A stretch of DNA of 64,000 nt, from the NCBI RefSeq assembly GCF_026107645.2, contig NZ_JAPCHV010000001.1, positions 1 through 64,000 of the forward strand, given 5' to 3'. Shown here piece after piece: positions 1 through 7,600 of this stretch. How positions within the stretch are numbered: the first letter of the stretch is position 1; every line of letters starts with the position of its first letter. This stretch comes from Flavobacterium sp. MFBS3-15 (GTDB lineage: Bacteria; Bacteroidota; Bacteroidia; Flavobacteriales; Flavobacteriaceae). The notes under the pieces were generated by a model that saw only the letters and a program-made list of their open reading frames with translations, did no database searches and was not told the origin of the DNA. Position numbers and translations under genes: made by a program.

Positions 1-141
1 TTGCAGGTCAAGACCGTCAATCACATCGGAGACGGTTCTTACAGGATGGTTCTCTTCTATCAGCTCCTCTAAACTTGGAGGAAGTAGAAAATTTTGCTTG
101 GGATTGTAATCTTTAAAGATTACTTTTGATTTATTATACAC
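1..141 (-). CDS. Transposase, IS1182-like, N-terminal fragment
   Basis: A minus-strand frame beginning at a GTG at 141-139 gives MYNKSKVIFKDYNPKQ followed by FLLPPSLEELIEENHPVRTV. The pattern NPKQ..LLPPSLEELI..NHPVR is the typical start of IS1182-family DDE transposases (DUF772-type N-terminal domain, which carries DNA-binding function ahead of the catalytic core). The reading frame is open to the window edge, so the gene is cut by the window and not shown to be broken. No ATG lies in frame nearby, so GTG is the likely start. Confidence 0.75.
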   Translation of the reverse strand, partial: MYNKSKVIFKDYNPKQNFLLPPSLEELIEENHPVRTVSDVIDGLDLQ

Positions 142-170
142 ACCGCAAGTTAACAAACTTGCAGAATATA

Positions 171-188
171 GGGAGCCCTCGGGCTCCC
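171..188. repeat. Perfect 8-bp hairpin in IS leader
   Basis: GGGAGCCC (171-178), loop TC, GGGCTCCC (181-188). It lies between the outer end of the insertion sequence and the transposase start. A GC-rich hairpin here could limit read-through transcription into the transposase; on the plus strand it is followed by a T-rich stretch and could also act as a terminator. Confidence 0.6.
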
Positions 189-208
189 TTATTTGTTTAA
201 AAAATTAG

Positions 209-234
209 AGCTGCCTCACTTTTGAGACAGCCCC
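209..234 (-). terminator. IS terminal sequence, also a hairpin terminator after lptB
   Basis: Read on the minus strand, GCTGTCTC-AAAA-GTGAGGCAGC forms a nearly perfect stem and is followed by CTCTAATTTTTT. It is the outer end of the insertion sequence and also has the form of an intrinsic terminator for transcription leaving lptB. The terminator role is inferred from shape only. Confidence 0.5.
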
Positions 235-247
235 TTTTTTTTATGCC

Positions 248-1036
248 TTAAAAATTCTCCGGGTCGGGTTCTGTAGGTGCCGATGCCCTCGGTTTATGGA
301 AGTCGATCTTTTTGCGGCGCAGCTCAAAGTTCTGCCCCAGGTATACCTTTCGCACCATCTCATCCTGCACCAGTTCATCGGGTACGCCGGCCTTCAGGAT
401 ACCACCTTCAAACATCAGGTAGGTCTTGTCGGTAATGGCAAGGGTTTCCTGTACGTTGTGGTCGGTAATGAGGATGCCGATATTCTTGTCCTTCAGTTGC
501 GCTACAATGCGCTGAATGTCTTCTACCGCCACGGGATCAACCCCGGCAAACGGCTCATCCAGCAGGATGAACTTAGGGTCGGTTGCCAGCGCGCGTGCTA
601 TCTCGGTACGCCTCCTTTCACCACCCGACAGCAGGTCGCCGCGGTTGGTGCGTATGTGGTTCAGCGCAAATTCTTCTATCAGCGATTCCATCTTGGCCTC
701 CTGCTCATCCTTCGTCAGCTTGGTCAGCTGCAGTACGCTCATGATGTTGTCCTCAATGCTCAGTTTGCGGAATACCGATGCCTCCTGCGCCAGGTAGCCG
801 ATGCCGTGCTGGGCGCGCTTGTACATCGGGAAATCGGTAATTTCCTGCTTGTCGAGGTATATCTTGCCGGCATTGGGCTTTACAAGCCCCACGATCATGT
901 AGAATGACGTGGTCTTGCCCGCGCCGTTCGGGCCCAGCAGCCCAACGATCTCGCCCTGGTTCACTTCTACCGAAATGCCCTTAACCACGCTGCGGCCTTT
1001 ATAGGTTTTTATTAAATTTTCTGCTCTTAGCTTCAT
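248..1036 (-). CDS. lptB: LPS export ABC transporter ATP-binding protein LptB
   Basis: LptB is the cytoplasmic ATPase of LptB2FG, which extracts lipopolysaccharide from the inner membrane and pushes it across the periplasmic bridge. The 262-residue product shows Walker A GPNGAGKT (35-42), a Q-loop in GYLAQEAS, signature LSGGERRR, Walker B LLDEPFAGVDP and the switch histidine in ITDHNVQET. GERRRTEIARAL is typical of LptB. A charged and proline-rich tail of about 25 residues follows the ATPase fold. The start is the ATG giving MKLRAENL at 1036; the open frame extends 20 residues further upstream without good cause. It is the last gene of the kdsD-tatC-AhpD-like-lptB run. Pairing with kdsD links this operon to LPS. 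Confidence 0.95.
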   Translation of the reverse strand: MKLRAENLIKTYKGRSVVKGISVEVNQGEIVGLLGPNGAGKTTSFYMIVGLVKPNAGKIYLDKQEITDFPMYKRAQHGIGYLAQEASVFRKLSIEDNIMSVLQLTKLTKDEQEAKMESLIEEFALNHIRTNRGDLLSGGERRRTEIARALATDPKFILLDEPFAGVDPVAVEDIQRIVAQLKDKNIGILITDHNVQETLAITDKTYLMFEGGILKAGVPDELVQDEMVRKVYLGQNFELRRKKIDFHKPRASAPTEPDPENF

Positions 1037-1053
1037 GTTGTTCCCGTTTACAG

Positions 1054-1416
1054 TTAAACAGCCGTTTCCGGATTTTGTTGTTCCAAAGCCTCCCAAAATT
1101 CGTAGGCGCGTCGCAGGTGCGGTATCACAATGGTGCCGCCCACAAGCGTCGCTATGCCCAGCGCTTCCATTACCTGCTCTTTGGTAAGCCCTTCTTTGTA
1201 CGACGTCTCCAGGTGGTATTTGATGCAGTCGTCGCAGCGCAGTACCGCCGAGGCTACAAGGCCCAGCAGTTCTTTCGTCTTCACGTCGAGCGCGCCCTCC
1301 ATGTAGGCATTCGTGTCGAGGTTAAAGATACGCTTTATGATCTTGTTGTTATCCGCCAGCAGCTTGTCGTTCATCTTTTGGCGGTAGTCGTTAAATTCCT
1401 GTACCGGGTTAGCCAT
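1054..1416 (-). CDS. AhpD-like carboxymuconolactone decarboxylase family protein
   Basis: A 120-residue member of the CMD/AhpD fold. The sequence RCDDCIKYHL (60-69) carries C61-x2-C64-x3-H68, the redox pair and histidine of AhpD-type peroxidase partners, and the following EGLTKEQVMEALGIA and GGTIVIPHLRRA match the family. A thiol-disulfide or peroxide role is likely from the family, but the substrate is unknown. The ATG at 1416 is preferred over an upstream TTG at 1422. The first codons overlap the end of tatC by 8 bases, so the two are probably translated from one message. Confidence 0.85.
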   Translation of the reverse strand: MANPVQEFNDYRQKMNDKLLADNNKIIKRIFNLDTNAYMEGALDVKTKELLGLVASAVLRCDDCIKYHLETSYKEGLTKEQVMEALGIATLVGGTIVIPHLRRAYEFWEALEQQNPETAV

Positions 1417-2236
1417 TTGCAAGTTCTTTTTCTTTGTTCTTATTAATGCGTGCCGCTATGAATATGCTCAGCTCAAACAGTATGGCCAAAGGAATGGTGA
1501 CAATCATCTGGCTCACTACATCGGGCGGTGTTACCACGGCAGCAAGTATGAGTATGATAACGTAGGCATATCTCCTGTATTTCCTCAGGAACTGGGCAGT
1601 AACCAGTCCTAATTTCGCAAGGAAATAGATGATTATGGGCAATTCGAACACAATCCCGCACGAGAGTACCGTAGTCTTGATGAGGCTCAGGTAGGAGGCG
1701 AGGTCAATGTCGTTTTTCACCACGTCGCTTATGGTATAGTTGGCAAGGAAATTGATCGATAGCGGCATGATAAGGTAGTAGCCGAAAAGCACCCCCAAAA
1801 AGAAGAGCAGTGAAGTAGAAAGAATGAACGACACCGCATATTTCTTTTCCTTATCATAGAGCGCGGGGCTGATGAACTTCCATATAAGGTAAAGTATGTA
1901 GGGGAATACCAGTATAAGCCCGGCAGTTACCGATATCCAGATGTCGGTGGTAAACTGCCCGTCCATGGTGCGGCTCTGGATCTCGAAAGGTATCTCGGTT
2001 ACGCAAAAGCTCTTGTCCAGGTCGTACTTATTCGCCAGGTCGCAGAAAAATTGGTAGGTAACGAAGTCCGACTTCTTTGGGGCAAAGATGATGTTGTCGA
2101 ATATGAACCGGCTGAAGGCAAACGCCACCGATGCCCCTATGATGATGGCGATGCAGCTCCGGACCAACAGCCAGCGGAGCTCTTCCAAATGGTCGAGGAA
2201 GGACATTTCGCCGCCTTCATTTTTATTTTTTGCCAT
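1409..2236 (-). CDS. tatC: Sec-independent protein translocase TatC
   Basis: TatC is the polytopic receptor of the twin-arginine pathway, which exports folded proteins. The 275-residue protein begins with the cytoplasmic MSFLDHLEELRW motif (residues 11-22; the glutamates here contact the Tat signal peptide in characterised TatC proteins), followed by six hydrophobic segments. An insert rich in charged residues between the first two segments (around residues 50-90) is longer than in E. coli TatC (258 residues overall). The ATG follows the kdsD stop codon with no gap, so the two are almost certainly co-transcribed. No tatA is present nearby. Confidence 0.95.
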   Translation of the reverse strand: MAKNKNEGGEMSFLDHLEELRWLLVRSCIAIIIGASVAFAFSRFIFDNIIFAPKKSDFVTYQFFCDLANKYDLDKSFCVTEIPFEIQSRTMDGQFTTDIWISVTAGLILVFPYILYLIWKFISPALYDKEKKYAVSFILSTSLLFFLGVLFGYYLIMPLSINFLANYTISDVVKNDIDLASYLSLIKTTVLSCGIVFELPIIIYFLAKLGLVTAQFLRKYRRYAYVIILILAAVVTPPDVVSQMIVTIPLAILFELSIFIAARINKNKEKELANG

Positions 2237-3202
2237 TTATACAATCCCTTCCTTTAAAATGTCATGCAGGTGCAATATCCCTTTGTACTCGCCTTCATCG
2301 GCCACTACAAGCTGGGTGATGGAGTAGTTTTCCATCATGTTCAGCGCGTCCACGGCCATGTCGGTCGATTTTATCGTTTTTGGCGATTTGGTCATGATGT
2401 CGGCCGCCGTAACGCCTGCGATATTGTCCCTGTCGGCAAGCATGCGCCTGATGTCGCCATCGGTAATGATGCCTGTTATTTTGTTATTGTCTATTACGGC
2501 TGTAACGCCCAGCCTTTTTTCCGATATTTCCACTATGGCCTTCTTGATGCTGCAATCCGGCGAAACCTGCGGCATGTGCGTGCCGTCGAGCATGTCGCCC
2601 ACGCGCAGCAGCAGCTTTTTGCCCAGTGCGCCACCCGGGTGGTACCTGGCAAAATCTTCGCTTTTGAACCCGCGCATTTCAATGAGGCATACCGTAAGCG
2701 CGTCGCCCAGCGCGAGCTGTGCGGTTGTGCTGTTGGTAGGGGCCAGGTTGTTTGGGTCGGCCTCCGTTGCTACATACGCATTAAGTACAAGGTCGGATCC
2801 CTTTCCCAAAAAAGATTCTTTGTTGGCCGTCATCCCGATAAGGGTGTTGCCAAAGCGCTTCAGCAAGGGGACAAGCACTTTTATCTCGGGGCTGTTGCCG
2901 CTTTTGGAGATGCAAATCACCACATCGCCGGGCTGCACCATGCCAAGGTCGCCATGGATGGCTTCGGCAGCGTGCAGGAAAAGGGAGGGTGTGCCGGTAG
3001 AGTTGAGCGAGGCAACGATTTTGGCGGCGATGATGGCGCTTTTGCCGATGCCTGTCACTACTACGCGTGCTTTGGTATTATAAATGATTTCAACAGCTTT
3101 TGCAAAATCATCGTCAAGGTAATTCACCAGGTTTGCAATGCTCTCGCTTTCAGAAAGGAGGGTTTTTTTGGCAGATGCCAATATCTCGACTTTATTTATC
3201 AA
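2237..3202 (-). CDS. kdsD: Arabinose-5-phosphate isomerase KdsD/KpsF
   Basis: This enzyme converts ribulose-5-phosphate to arabinose-5-phosphate, the first step toward Kdo of lipopolysaccharide. The 321-residue protein has an N-terminal SIS sugar-isomerase domain (VVTGIGKSAIIAAKIVASL near 47-65; FLHAAEAIHGDLGM with the catalytic-region histidine) and two C-terminal CBS domains (about 205-321). Length agrees with E. coli KdsD (328). The start is TTG at 3202: no in-frame ATG exists between it and the next upstream region, and MINKVEILASAKKTLL is the expected N-terminus. It heads the minus-strand operon ending in lptB and is divergent from recQ across 85 bases. Confidence 0.93.
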   Translation of the reverse strand: MINKVEILASAKKTLLSESESIANLVNYLDDDFAKAVEIIYNTKARVVVTGIGKSAIIAAKIVASLNSTGTPSLFLHAAEAIHGDLGMVQPGDVVICISKSGNSPEIKVLVPLLKRFGNTLIGMTANKESFLGKGSDLVLNAYVATEADPNNLAPTNSTTAQLALGDALTVCLIEMRGFKSEDFARYHPGGALGKKLLLRVGDMLDGTHMPQVSPDCSIKKAIVEISEKRLGVTAVIDNNKITGIITDGDIRRMLADRDNIAGVTAADIMTKSPKTIKSTDMAVDALNMMENYSITQLVVADEGEYKGILHLHDILKEGIV

Positions 3203-3223
3203 ACGGATGAAATGTTTAAAAAG

Positions 3224-3253
3224 TTGGAAATATTAAAGATTTTTGTATCTTTA
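3224..3253 (+). promoter_or_regulatory. Bacteroidota-type promoter before recQ
   Basis: TTG at 3224-3226, a 19-base spacer, then TATCTTTA at 3246-3253, matching 7 of 8 positions of the TAnnTTTG -7 element. The recQ start codon is 34 bases downstream. Confidence 0.55.
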
Positions 3254-3287
3254 GGTTGTGCAAATTTATGTAAATTACAATTAATAA

Positions 3288-5486
3288 ATGATGAAATTGG
3301 CCGAAATTGACTTACATAAAGAGTTAAAAAAGTATTTTGGTTTTAACACTTTTAAAGGCCTTCAGGAAGATGTTGTAAAGAGCATTATCCACGGCAATAA
3401 TACATTTGTGATCATGCCTACGGGAGGAGGAAAATCACTGTGTTACCAACTGCCTGCGCTGGTGCTCGACGGAACCGCAATCGTGGTGTCGCCGCTCATC
3501 GCGCTGATGAAAAACCAGGTGGATGCCATCCGTAGCCTGTCGTCAGAAACGGGCGTTGCCCACGTGCTCAACTCATCCCTGACCAAAACAGAGATCAACC
3601 AGGTAAAGAAGGATATCACTTCGGGCCTCACCAAACTTTTATACGTTGCCCCCGAGTCGCTCACCAAGGAAGAATATGTTACATTCCTTAAAGGGGTGCC
3701 GCTGTCCTTTGTGGCGATTGACGAGGCGCACTGCATCTCGGAGTGGGGCCACGACTTCCGCCCGGAATACCGCAACCTCAAGAACATCATACAGCAGCTG
3801 GCCGATGTGCCGGTCATAGGGCTTACGGCAACCGCAACGCCCAAGGTACAGGAGGACATCCTGAAAAACCTCGACATGACCGATGCCAATACATTCAAGG
3901 CATCGTTCAACAGGCCCAACCTCTATTACGAGGTGCGCCCCAAGACCAAGAATGTCGAATCGGACATCATACGCTTTATCCGCCTGCACAAAGGCAAATC
4001 GGGCGTTATCTACTGCCTGAGCCGCAAAAAGGTAGAGGAGATAGCGCAGGTACTGCAGGTGAACGGCATAAGCGCCGTGCCCTACCATGCAGGCCTCGAC
4101 GCCAAGACCCGCGCCAAACACCAGGACATGTTCCTGATGGAAGATGTGGATGTGGTGGTGGCTACCATCGCCTTCGGTATGGGTATCGACAAGCCGGATG
4201 TACGCTTTGTGATCCACCATGACATCCCGAAATCACTCGAAAGCTACTACCAGGAAACCGGGCGTGCCGGCCGCGACGGCGGCGAAGGGCATTGCCTGGC
4301 GTATTATTCTTATAAAGATATCGAAAAGCTCGAAAAATTCATGTCGGGCAAGCCGGTGGCCGAGCAGGAGATAGGCTTTGCGCTGCTGCAGGAAGTGGTG
4401 GCCTATGCCGAAACCTCCATGTCGCGCCGAAAGTTCCTGCTGCATTACTTCGGTGAGGAGTTTGACGAAGAGACAGGCGAGGGCGCCGATATGGACGACA
4501 ACGTACGCAACCCCAAGAAGAAAGTGGAAGCCAAAGACAATGTGGTCACGCTGCTCGAGGTGGTAAGGGATACCAAGCAATTATACAAATCCAAAGAGAT
4601 CATATTCACGCTTACCGGCAAGATCAATGCCGTGATAAAAGCCCACCGTACTGATGCCCAGAGCTTTTTTGGCACAGGTAAGGACCTCGACGAAAAATAC
4701 TGGATGGCGCTTATCAGGCAGGTGCTTGTTGAGGGTTATCTGTCAAAGGATATCGAGACCTACGGTGTATTGAAGCTGACCCCAAAAGGCGAGGGTTTCA
4801 TAAAGAACCCGGTTTCGTTCCTGATGAGCGAAGACCATGATTTTAATGAAACGGATGAGGAAGCTACGGTAACAGCCTCAAAATCGTCCGGTACGGCCGA
4901 CGAAGCGCTGATGGCCATGCTGCGCGACCTGCGGAAGAAGGTAGCTAAAAAGCTGGGCGTGCCACCGTTTGTGGTGTTCCAGGACCCTTCATTGGAGGAC
5001 ATGGCGCTCAAATACCCCATTTCGCTCGAGGAGCTTGGCAACGTGCATGGCGTAGGGGAGGGCAAGGCCAAAAAATACGGCAGGGACTTCGTAGAGCTGA
5101 TTGCGAGGTATGTAGAGGATAACGACATCGTAAGGCCGGACGACCTGGTAGTGAAATCTACCGGGGCCAATTCAGGGCTGAAATTATACATCATACAGAA
5201 TATTGACCGCAAGCTGTCGCTTAACGATATTGCAAAGGCAAAAGGCCTCGACATGGATGCTTTATTGAAGGAAATGGAGCAGATCGTATATTCAGGCACC
5301 AAGCTGAACATTACCTACTGGATCGATGAGATACTCGATGAGGACCAGCAGGAGGAGATACAGGACTACTACATGGAAAGCGAGTCTGACAGCATCAAGG
5401 ATGCCCTAAAAGAATTTGACGGTGATTATGACACCGAGGAGCTGCGCCTGATGCGGATAAAGTTTATCAGTGAGGTGGCGAATTAG
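3288..5486 (+). CDS. recQ: ATP-dependent DNA helicase RecQ
   Basis: A 3'-5' DNA helicase for recombination and fork repair. The 732 residues show Walker A GGGKS (46-50), DEAH (145-148), TATATP (180-185), AFGMGIDKPDVRF (295-307) and the arginine-finger motif QETGRAGRD (322-330). Then come an RQC winged-helix region, an HRDC domain (about 545-620) and a family-specific C-terminal extension. The zinc-binding subdomain that follows RRKFLLHYFGE (380-390) has none of the four cysteines used by E. coli RecQ: the stretch 376-410 contains no Cys and is acidic instead. The protein is longer than E. coli RecQ (about 610 residues). Two ATGs stand in tandem at 3288 and 3291. Confidence 0.95.
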   Translation: MMKLAEIDLHKELKKYFGFNTFKGLQEDVVKSIIHGNNTFVIMPTGGGKSLCYQLPALVLDGTAIVVSPLIALMKNQVDAIRSLSSETGVAHVLNSSLTKTEINQVKKDITSGLTKLLYVAPESLTKEEYVTFLKGVPLSFVAIDEAHCISEWGHDFRPEYRNLKNIIQQLADVPVIGLTATATPKVQEDILKNLDMTDANTFKASFNRPNLYYEVRPKTKNVESDIIRFIRLHKGKSGVIYCLSRKKVEEIAQVLQVNGISAVPYHAGLDAKTRAKHQDMFLMEDVDVVVATIAFGMGIDKPDVRFVIHHDIPKSLESYYQETGRAGRDGGEGHCLAYYSYKDIEKLEKFMSGKPVAEQEIGFALLQEVVAYAETSMSRRKFLLHYFGEEFDEETGEGADMDDNVRNPKKKVEAKDNVVTLLEVVRDTKQLYKSKEIIFTLTGKINAVIKAHRTDAQSFFGTGKDLDEKYWMALIRQVLVEGYLSKDIETYGVLKLTPKGEGFIKNPVSFLMSEDHDFNETDEEATVTASKSSGTADEALMAMLRDLRKKVAKKLGVPPFVVFQDPSLEDMALKYPISLEELGNVHGVGEGKAKKYGRDFVELIARYVEDNDIVRPDDLVVKSTGANSGLKLYIIQNIDRKLSLNDIAKAKGLDMDALLKEMEQIVYSGTKLNITYWIDEILDEDQQEEIQDYYMESESDSIKDALKEFDGDYDTEELRLMRIKFISEVAN

Positions 5487-5488
5487 GT

Positions 5489-5648
5489 TTTTAGTTGTCG
5501 GTTGATGGTTGTCGGAAGCTTCACTCATCCAGACCGATAGATATATAAAAATGAGCCTGATAGAAGGTATTCTGTCGGGCTTATTTATTGTTGTTCATTT
5601 ATTAAGAGTATCCGACAACTGACAACCGACAACCAATAACCATCAACC
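5489..5648. repeat. Long imperfect inverted repeat after recQ
   Basis: Left arm at 5489-5516 (GTTGTCGGTTGATGGTTGTC and flanks) is matched by its complement at 5611-5648 (CCGACAACTGACAACCGACA and onward). The arms enclose the recQ terminator, and the right arm reaches the end of the following minus-strand gene. It looks like one copy of a dispersed, non-coding intergenic repeat. Confidence 0.65.
5554..5590. terminator. Intrinsic terminator after recQ
   Basis: AGCCTGATAGAA (5554-5565), loop GGTA, TTCTGTCGGGCT (5570-5581), a 12-bp stem with two G-U pairs, followed by TATTTATTGTTG. It sits between convergent genes and could serve both. Confidence 0.7.
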
Positions 5649-5879
5649 AAATAATTCCCCCCTGTGCGGCCTGAGCGCATCCCTCACGGGTACCATGTAC
5701 TCATCGGTAACCACCATCCAGGCGATGGCGTGCATTTCGCTCAGGATGTCGAACCCGGTGATATTGATTGGCAATTTTTCGATGGCGATGTATTCCTTAA
5801 GGTGCTTCTCATGGTGCTCCGCTGTTTTGGCAGATGCCTCCCCCCGGAAATCCCATATCAGTTTTATTTTTCGGGACAT
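5643..5879 (-). CDS. Small conserved hypothetical protein
   Basis: A 78-residue cytoplasmic protein with no signal peptide or membrane segment, starting MSRKIKLIWDFRGEASAKTA and ending LRPHRGELFG. Short proteins with an IKLIWDFRG start, a histidine-rich EHHEKHLKEY centre and a HRG(Q/E)LF end recur in Flavobacteriaceae, as best I recall. I do not know its function. It is encoded alone, convergent with recQ. Codon use looks like that of its neighbours, which supports a real gene. Confidence 0.75.
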   Translation of the reverse strand: MSRKIKLIWDFRGEASAKTAEHHEKHLKEYIAIEKLPINITGFDILSEMHAIAWMVVTDEYMVPVRDALRPHRGELFG

Positions 5880-5880
5880 A

Positions 5881-5930
5881 GTCTAAAGTTTCAAAGTCTA
5901 AAAGTGGAAAGTTGTCAAAGTTACAAAGTA
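5881..5930. repeat. Degenerate short direct repeats (AAAGT-rich)
   Basis: The stretch repeats variants of CAAAGTCTAAAAGT and CAAAGTTACAAAGT. It is the same type of sequence as the better-preserved tandem array at 16763-16831. Confidence 0.5.
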
Positions 5931-5960
5931 ATATTTACTGAGACACCTGAAATGCGCTTG

Positions 5961-6044
5961 TTCCATTTCGACCGGAGGGAGAAATCTCAATTTTGCATTT
6001 AGTCTCCCGGGATTTCTCTCTCCGTGCCTCCGTTCGAAATGGAA
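5961..6044. repeat. REP-like palindromic element
   Basis: Left arm 5961-5986 (TTCCATTTCGACCGGAGGGA and GAAATC) pairs with right arm 6011-6044 (GATTTCTCTCTCCGTGCCTC then CGTTCGAAATGGAA). The core CATTTCGA...GAAATCTC / GAGATTTCTC...CGAAATG is shared with the two tandem elements at 10038-10280, so this is one family of dispersed palindromes. Confidence 0.7.
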
Positions 6045-6078
6045 TACCGGTAACTATGGCTTATTAAAAAACATTCCT

Positions 6079-6086
6079 TATTTTTG
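6079..6086 (+). promoter_or_regulatory. Candidate -7 promoter element
   Basis: TATTTTTG fits TAnnTTTG exactly and ends 20 bases before the start codon at 6106. No good -33 TTG is found at the right distance. Confidence 0.4.
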
Positions 6087-6105
6087 AATCAAACCATTTT
6101 TCAAA

Positions 6106-7158
6106 ATGAAAATTTTTTCTGTAATACTCCTCCTCACAACCACCCTCGCATTTTCCCAGCAGCTCACCCAAAAGCAAGCCAACGACCTGGCAGCCCTCCC
6201 CATGAAATGCCTCCAGCAGGAGTACCCCAACAAGCTCAGCCAGCTGTTGGCCGACTCCACCGAGATTGCCGGCCCCAAAAAGCTGCACCCTGCGTTTTAC
6301 GGATGCTTCGACTGGCATTCTTCGGTGCACGGTCACTGGAGCCTGGTGTATTTGCTGAAGAAATTCCCAAACCTCAATAACCGTCAGGAGATCATTAATA
6401 AGTTGAAGGTGAACCTGTCGAAACAGAATGTACTGACAGAAGTAGCCTACCTCAATAAAAAACACGAGAAATCCTATGAGCGTACCTACGGCTGGGCATG
6501 GTTATTAAAACTCCAGCAGGAACTGGATACGTACAACGAACCTTTCGCCAAAGAACTCGCTGCCAACCTGCAGCCTTTAACCACGCTGCTGGCTGAACGC
6601 TACATCGAATTCCTCCCCAAGCTCAATTATGCCCTTCGCAACGGCACACATACCAATACCGCTTTTGGATTGAATCTTGCCTTGGATTATGCCGTGCACG
6701 CAAAGAACATAGCGTTACAGAACAGTATCCGCGAAAATGCCTTGCGCCTCTTTAAGAACGATATGGGCTGTCCGTTCAGTTGGGAGCCCAGCGGCACCGA
6801 CTTCCTGTCGCCCTGCATGGAGGAAATAGGCACCATGCAGCGCATCATGCCTGAAGAGGATTTTTTAAAGTGGCTCAGGGATTTCTCGCCACAGCTTTTC
6901 GACAAAAATTTTGCATGGGAGCCGGGCAAAGTGTCCGACCGTACTGATGGCCACCTCATACACCTGGACGGCCTTAACTTCAGCCGGGCGTGGAATTTTT
7001 ATGCTCTCGCAAAGCAATACCCTAAGCAATTAGGCCACCTGAAGGTATTGGCTGATAAGCACCTTGTGTATTCCCTACCGTCGATAACCGATGGCAATTA
7101 TGAGGGGGAACACTGGCTGGCGTCGTTTGCGTTGTATGCGTTTGAACAAAAGTTATAA
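6106..7158 (+). CDS. DUF2891 family secreted protein
   Basis: A 350-residue protein with an N-terminal signal peptide (MKIFSVILLLTTTLAFSQ, cut near residue 18). The body matches DUF2891: HPAFYGCFDWHSSVHGHW (66-83), RTYGWAWLLKL (130-140) and LDGLNFSRAWNFY near the C-terminus. The family is predicted to be alpha-helical, probably an alpha/alpha toroid as in some glycan enzymes, but no activity is established to my knowledge. Conserved His, Asp and Trp residues in the first motif could form an active site; this is inference. The small lipoprotein gene downstream begins two bases after its stop, so they are likely one operon. Confidence 0.85.
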   Translation: MKIFSVILLLTTTLAFSQQLTQKQANDLAALPMKCLQQEYPNKLSQLLADSTEIAGPKKLHPAFYGCFDWHSSVHGHWSLVYLLKKFPNLNNRQEIINKLKVNLSKQNVLTEVAYLNKKHEKSYERTYGWAWLLKLQQELDTYNEPFAKELAANLQPLTTLLAERYIEFLPKLNYALRNGTHTNTAFGLNLALDYAVHAKNIALQNSIRENALRLFKNDMGCPFSWEPSGTDFLSPCMEEIGTMQRIMPEEDFLKWLRDFSPQLFDKNFAWEPGKVSDRTDGHLIHLDGLNFSRAWNFYALAKQYPKQLGHLKVLADKHLVYSLPSITDGNYEGEHWLASFALYAFEQKL

Positions 7159-7160
7159 TT

Positions 7161-7499
7161 ATGAAAAATAAATTACTTCTTGTTTTATCGCTTCTTATGG
7201 TGGTGTCTTGTAAGTCTTTATCAGATGAAGAGGATATGGCCAACAAAGTTTTTCTGTATCATTTGAGTGTTATTGAAAGTTTCGTCAATATCGGCTACAT
7301 TGATGAAGCTTCAGCATTGGCAAGATCGTATGAGTTTTTAGAAGGAATGACAGGAATAAAAGGAGATGTTGAAGAGCAAAAGGAACTGTTCTATATCCCC
7401 TCAAAGGAGAACCTGAGAGACTGGAAAAAATGGCTTAGAAACAATAGGCAAAAAATTTACTGGGATGCCGGTGAGCAGAAAGTAAAAATAAAAGCATAA
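7161..7499 (+). CDS. Small lipoprotein of unknown function
   Basis: A 112-residue protein with a lipoprotein signal (LLMVVSC, Cys17). The mature part is hydrophilic and rich in charged residues, with no recognised domain. The lysine-rich C-terminus (KWLRNNRQKIYWDAGEQKVK) may favour envelope contact, but this is a guess. It starts two bases after the DUF2891 gene, so the two are probably co-expressed. No family is recognised. Confidence 0.75.
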   Translation: MKNKLLLVLSLLMVVSCKSLSDEEDMANKVFLYHLSVIESFVNIGYIDEASALARSYEFLEGMTGIKGDVEEQKELFYIPSKENLRDWKKWLRNNRQKIYWDAGEQKVKIKA

Positions 7500-7588
7500 A
7501 GCCTTTGTGCATCTTCGTGTCTCCTTTGCGAACCTTCGCGGTACAACTTCTCCGCCCAATAGAAAATAAACAATAAAAAATAAATAAT

Positions 7589-7596
7589 TACTTTTG
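7589..7596 (+). promoter_or_regulatory. -7 element placed for a leaderless message
   Basis: TACTTTTG fits TAnnTTTG exactly and only four bases separate it from the ATG at 7601, so transcription would begin at or next to the start codon. The -33 region is A-rich with no clear TTG. Confidence 0.6.
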
Positions 7597-7600
7597 CGGC

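Larger units (their letters stand above)
1..234 (-). mobile_element. IS1182-like insertion sequence, upstream end only
   Basis: The window opens inside an insertion sequence read on the minus strand. It holds the start of a transposase gene, a leader of about 90 bases and a terminal sequence (minus strand GGGGCTGTCTCAAAAG and onward, 234 to 209) of the kind found at IS1182-family ends. The outer end lies 13 bases beyond the lptB stop codon. The other terminus and most of the transposase are outside the window, so target-site duplication and element length cannot be judged. Family placement rests on the transposase N-terminus and this end sequence. Confidence 0.72.

Noticed and set aside
2264..3310. 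Open frame of 348 codons on the plus strand opposite kdsD
   Set aside because: It is the complement of a clearly conserved gene, has His/Tyr/Phe-rich composition typical of antisense frames, and matches no family.
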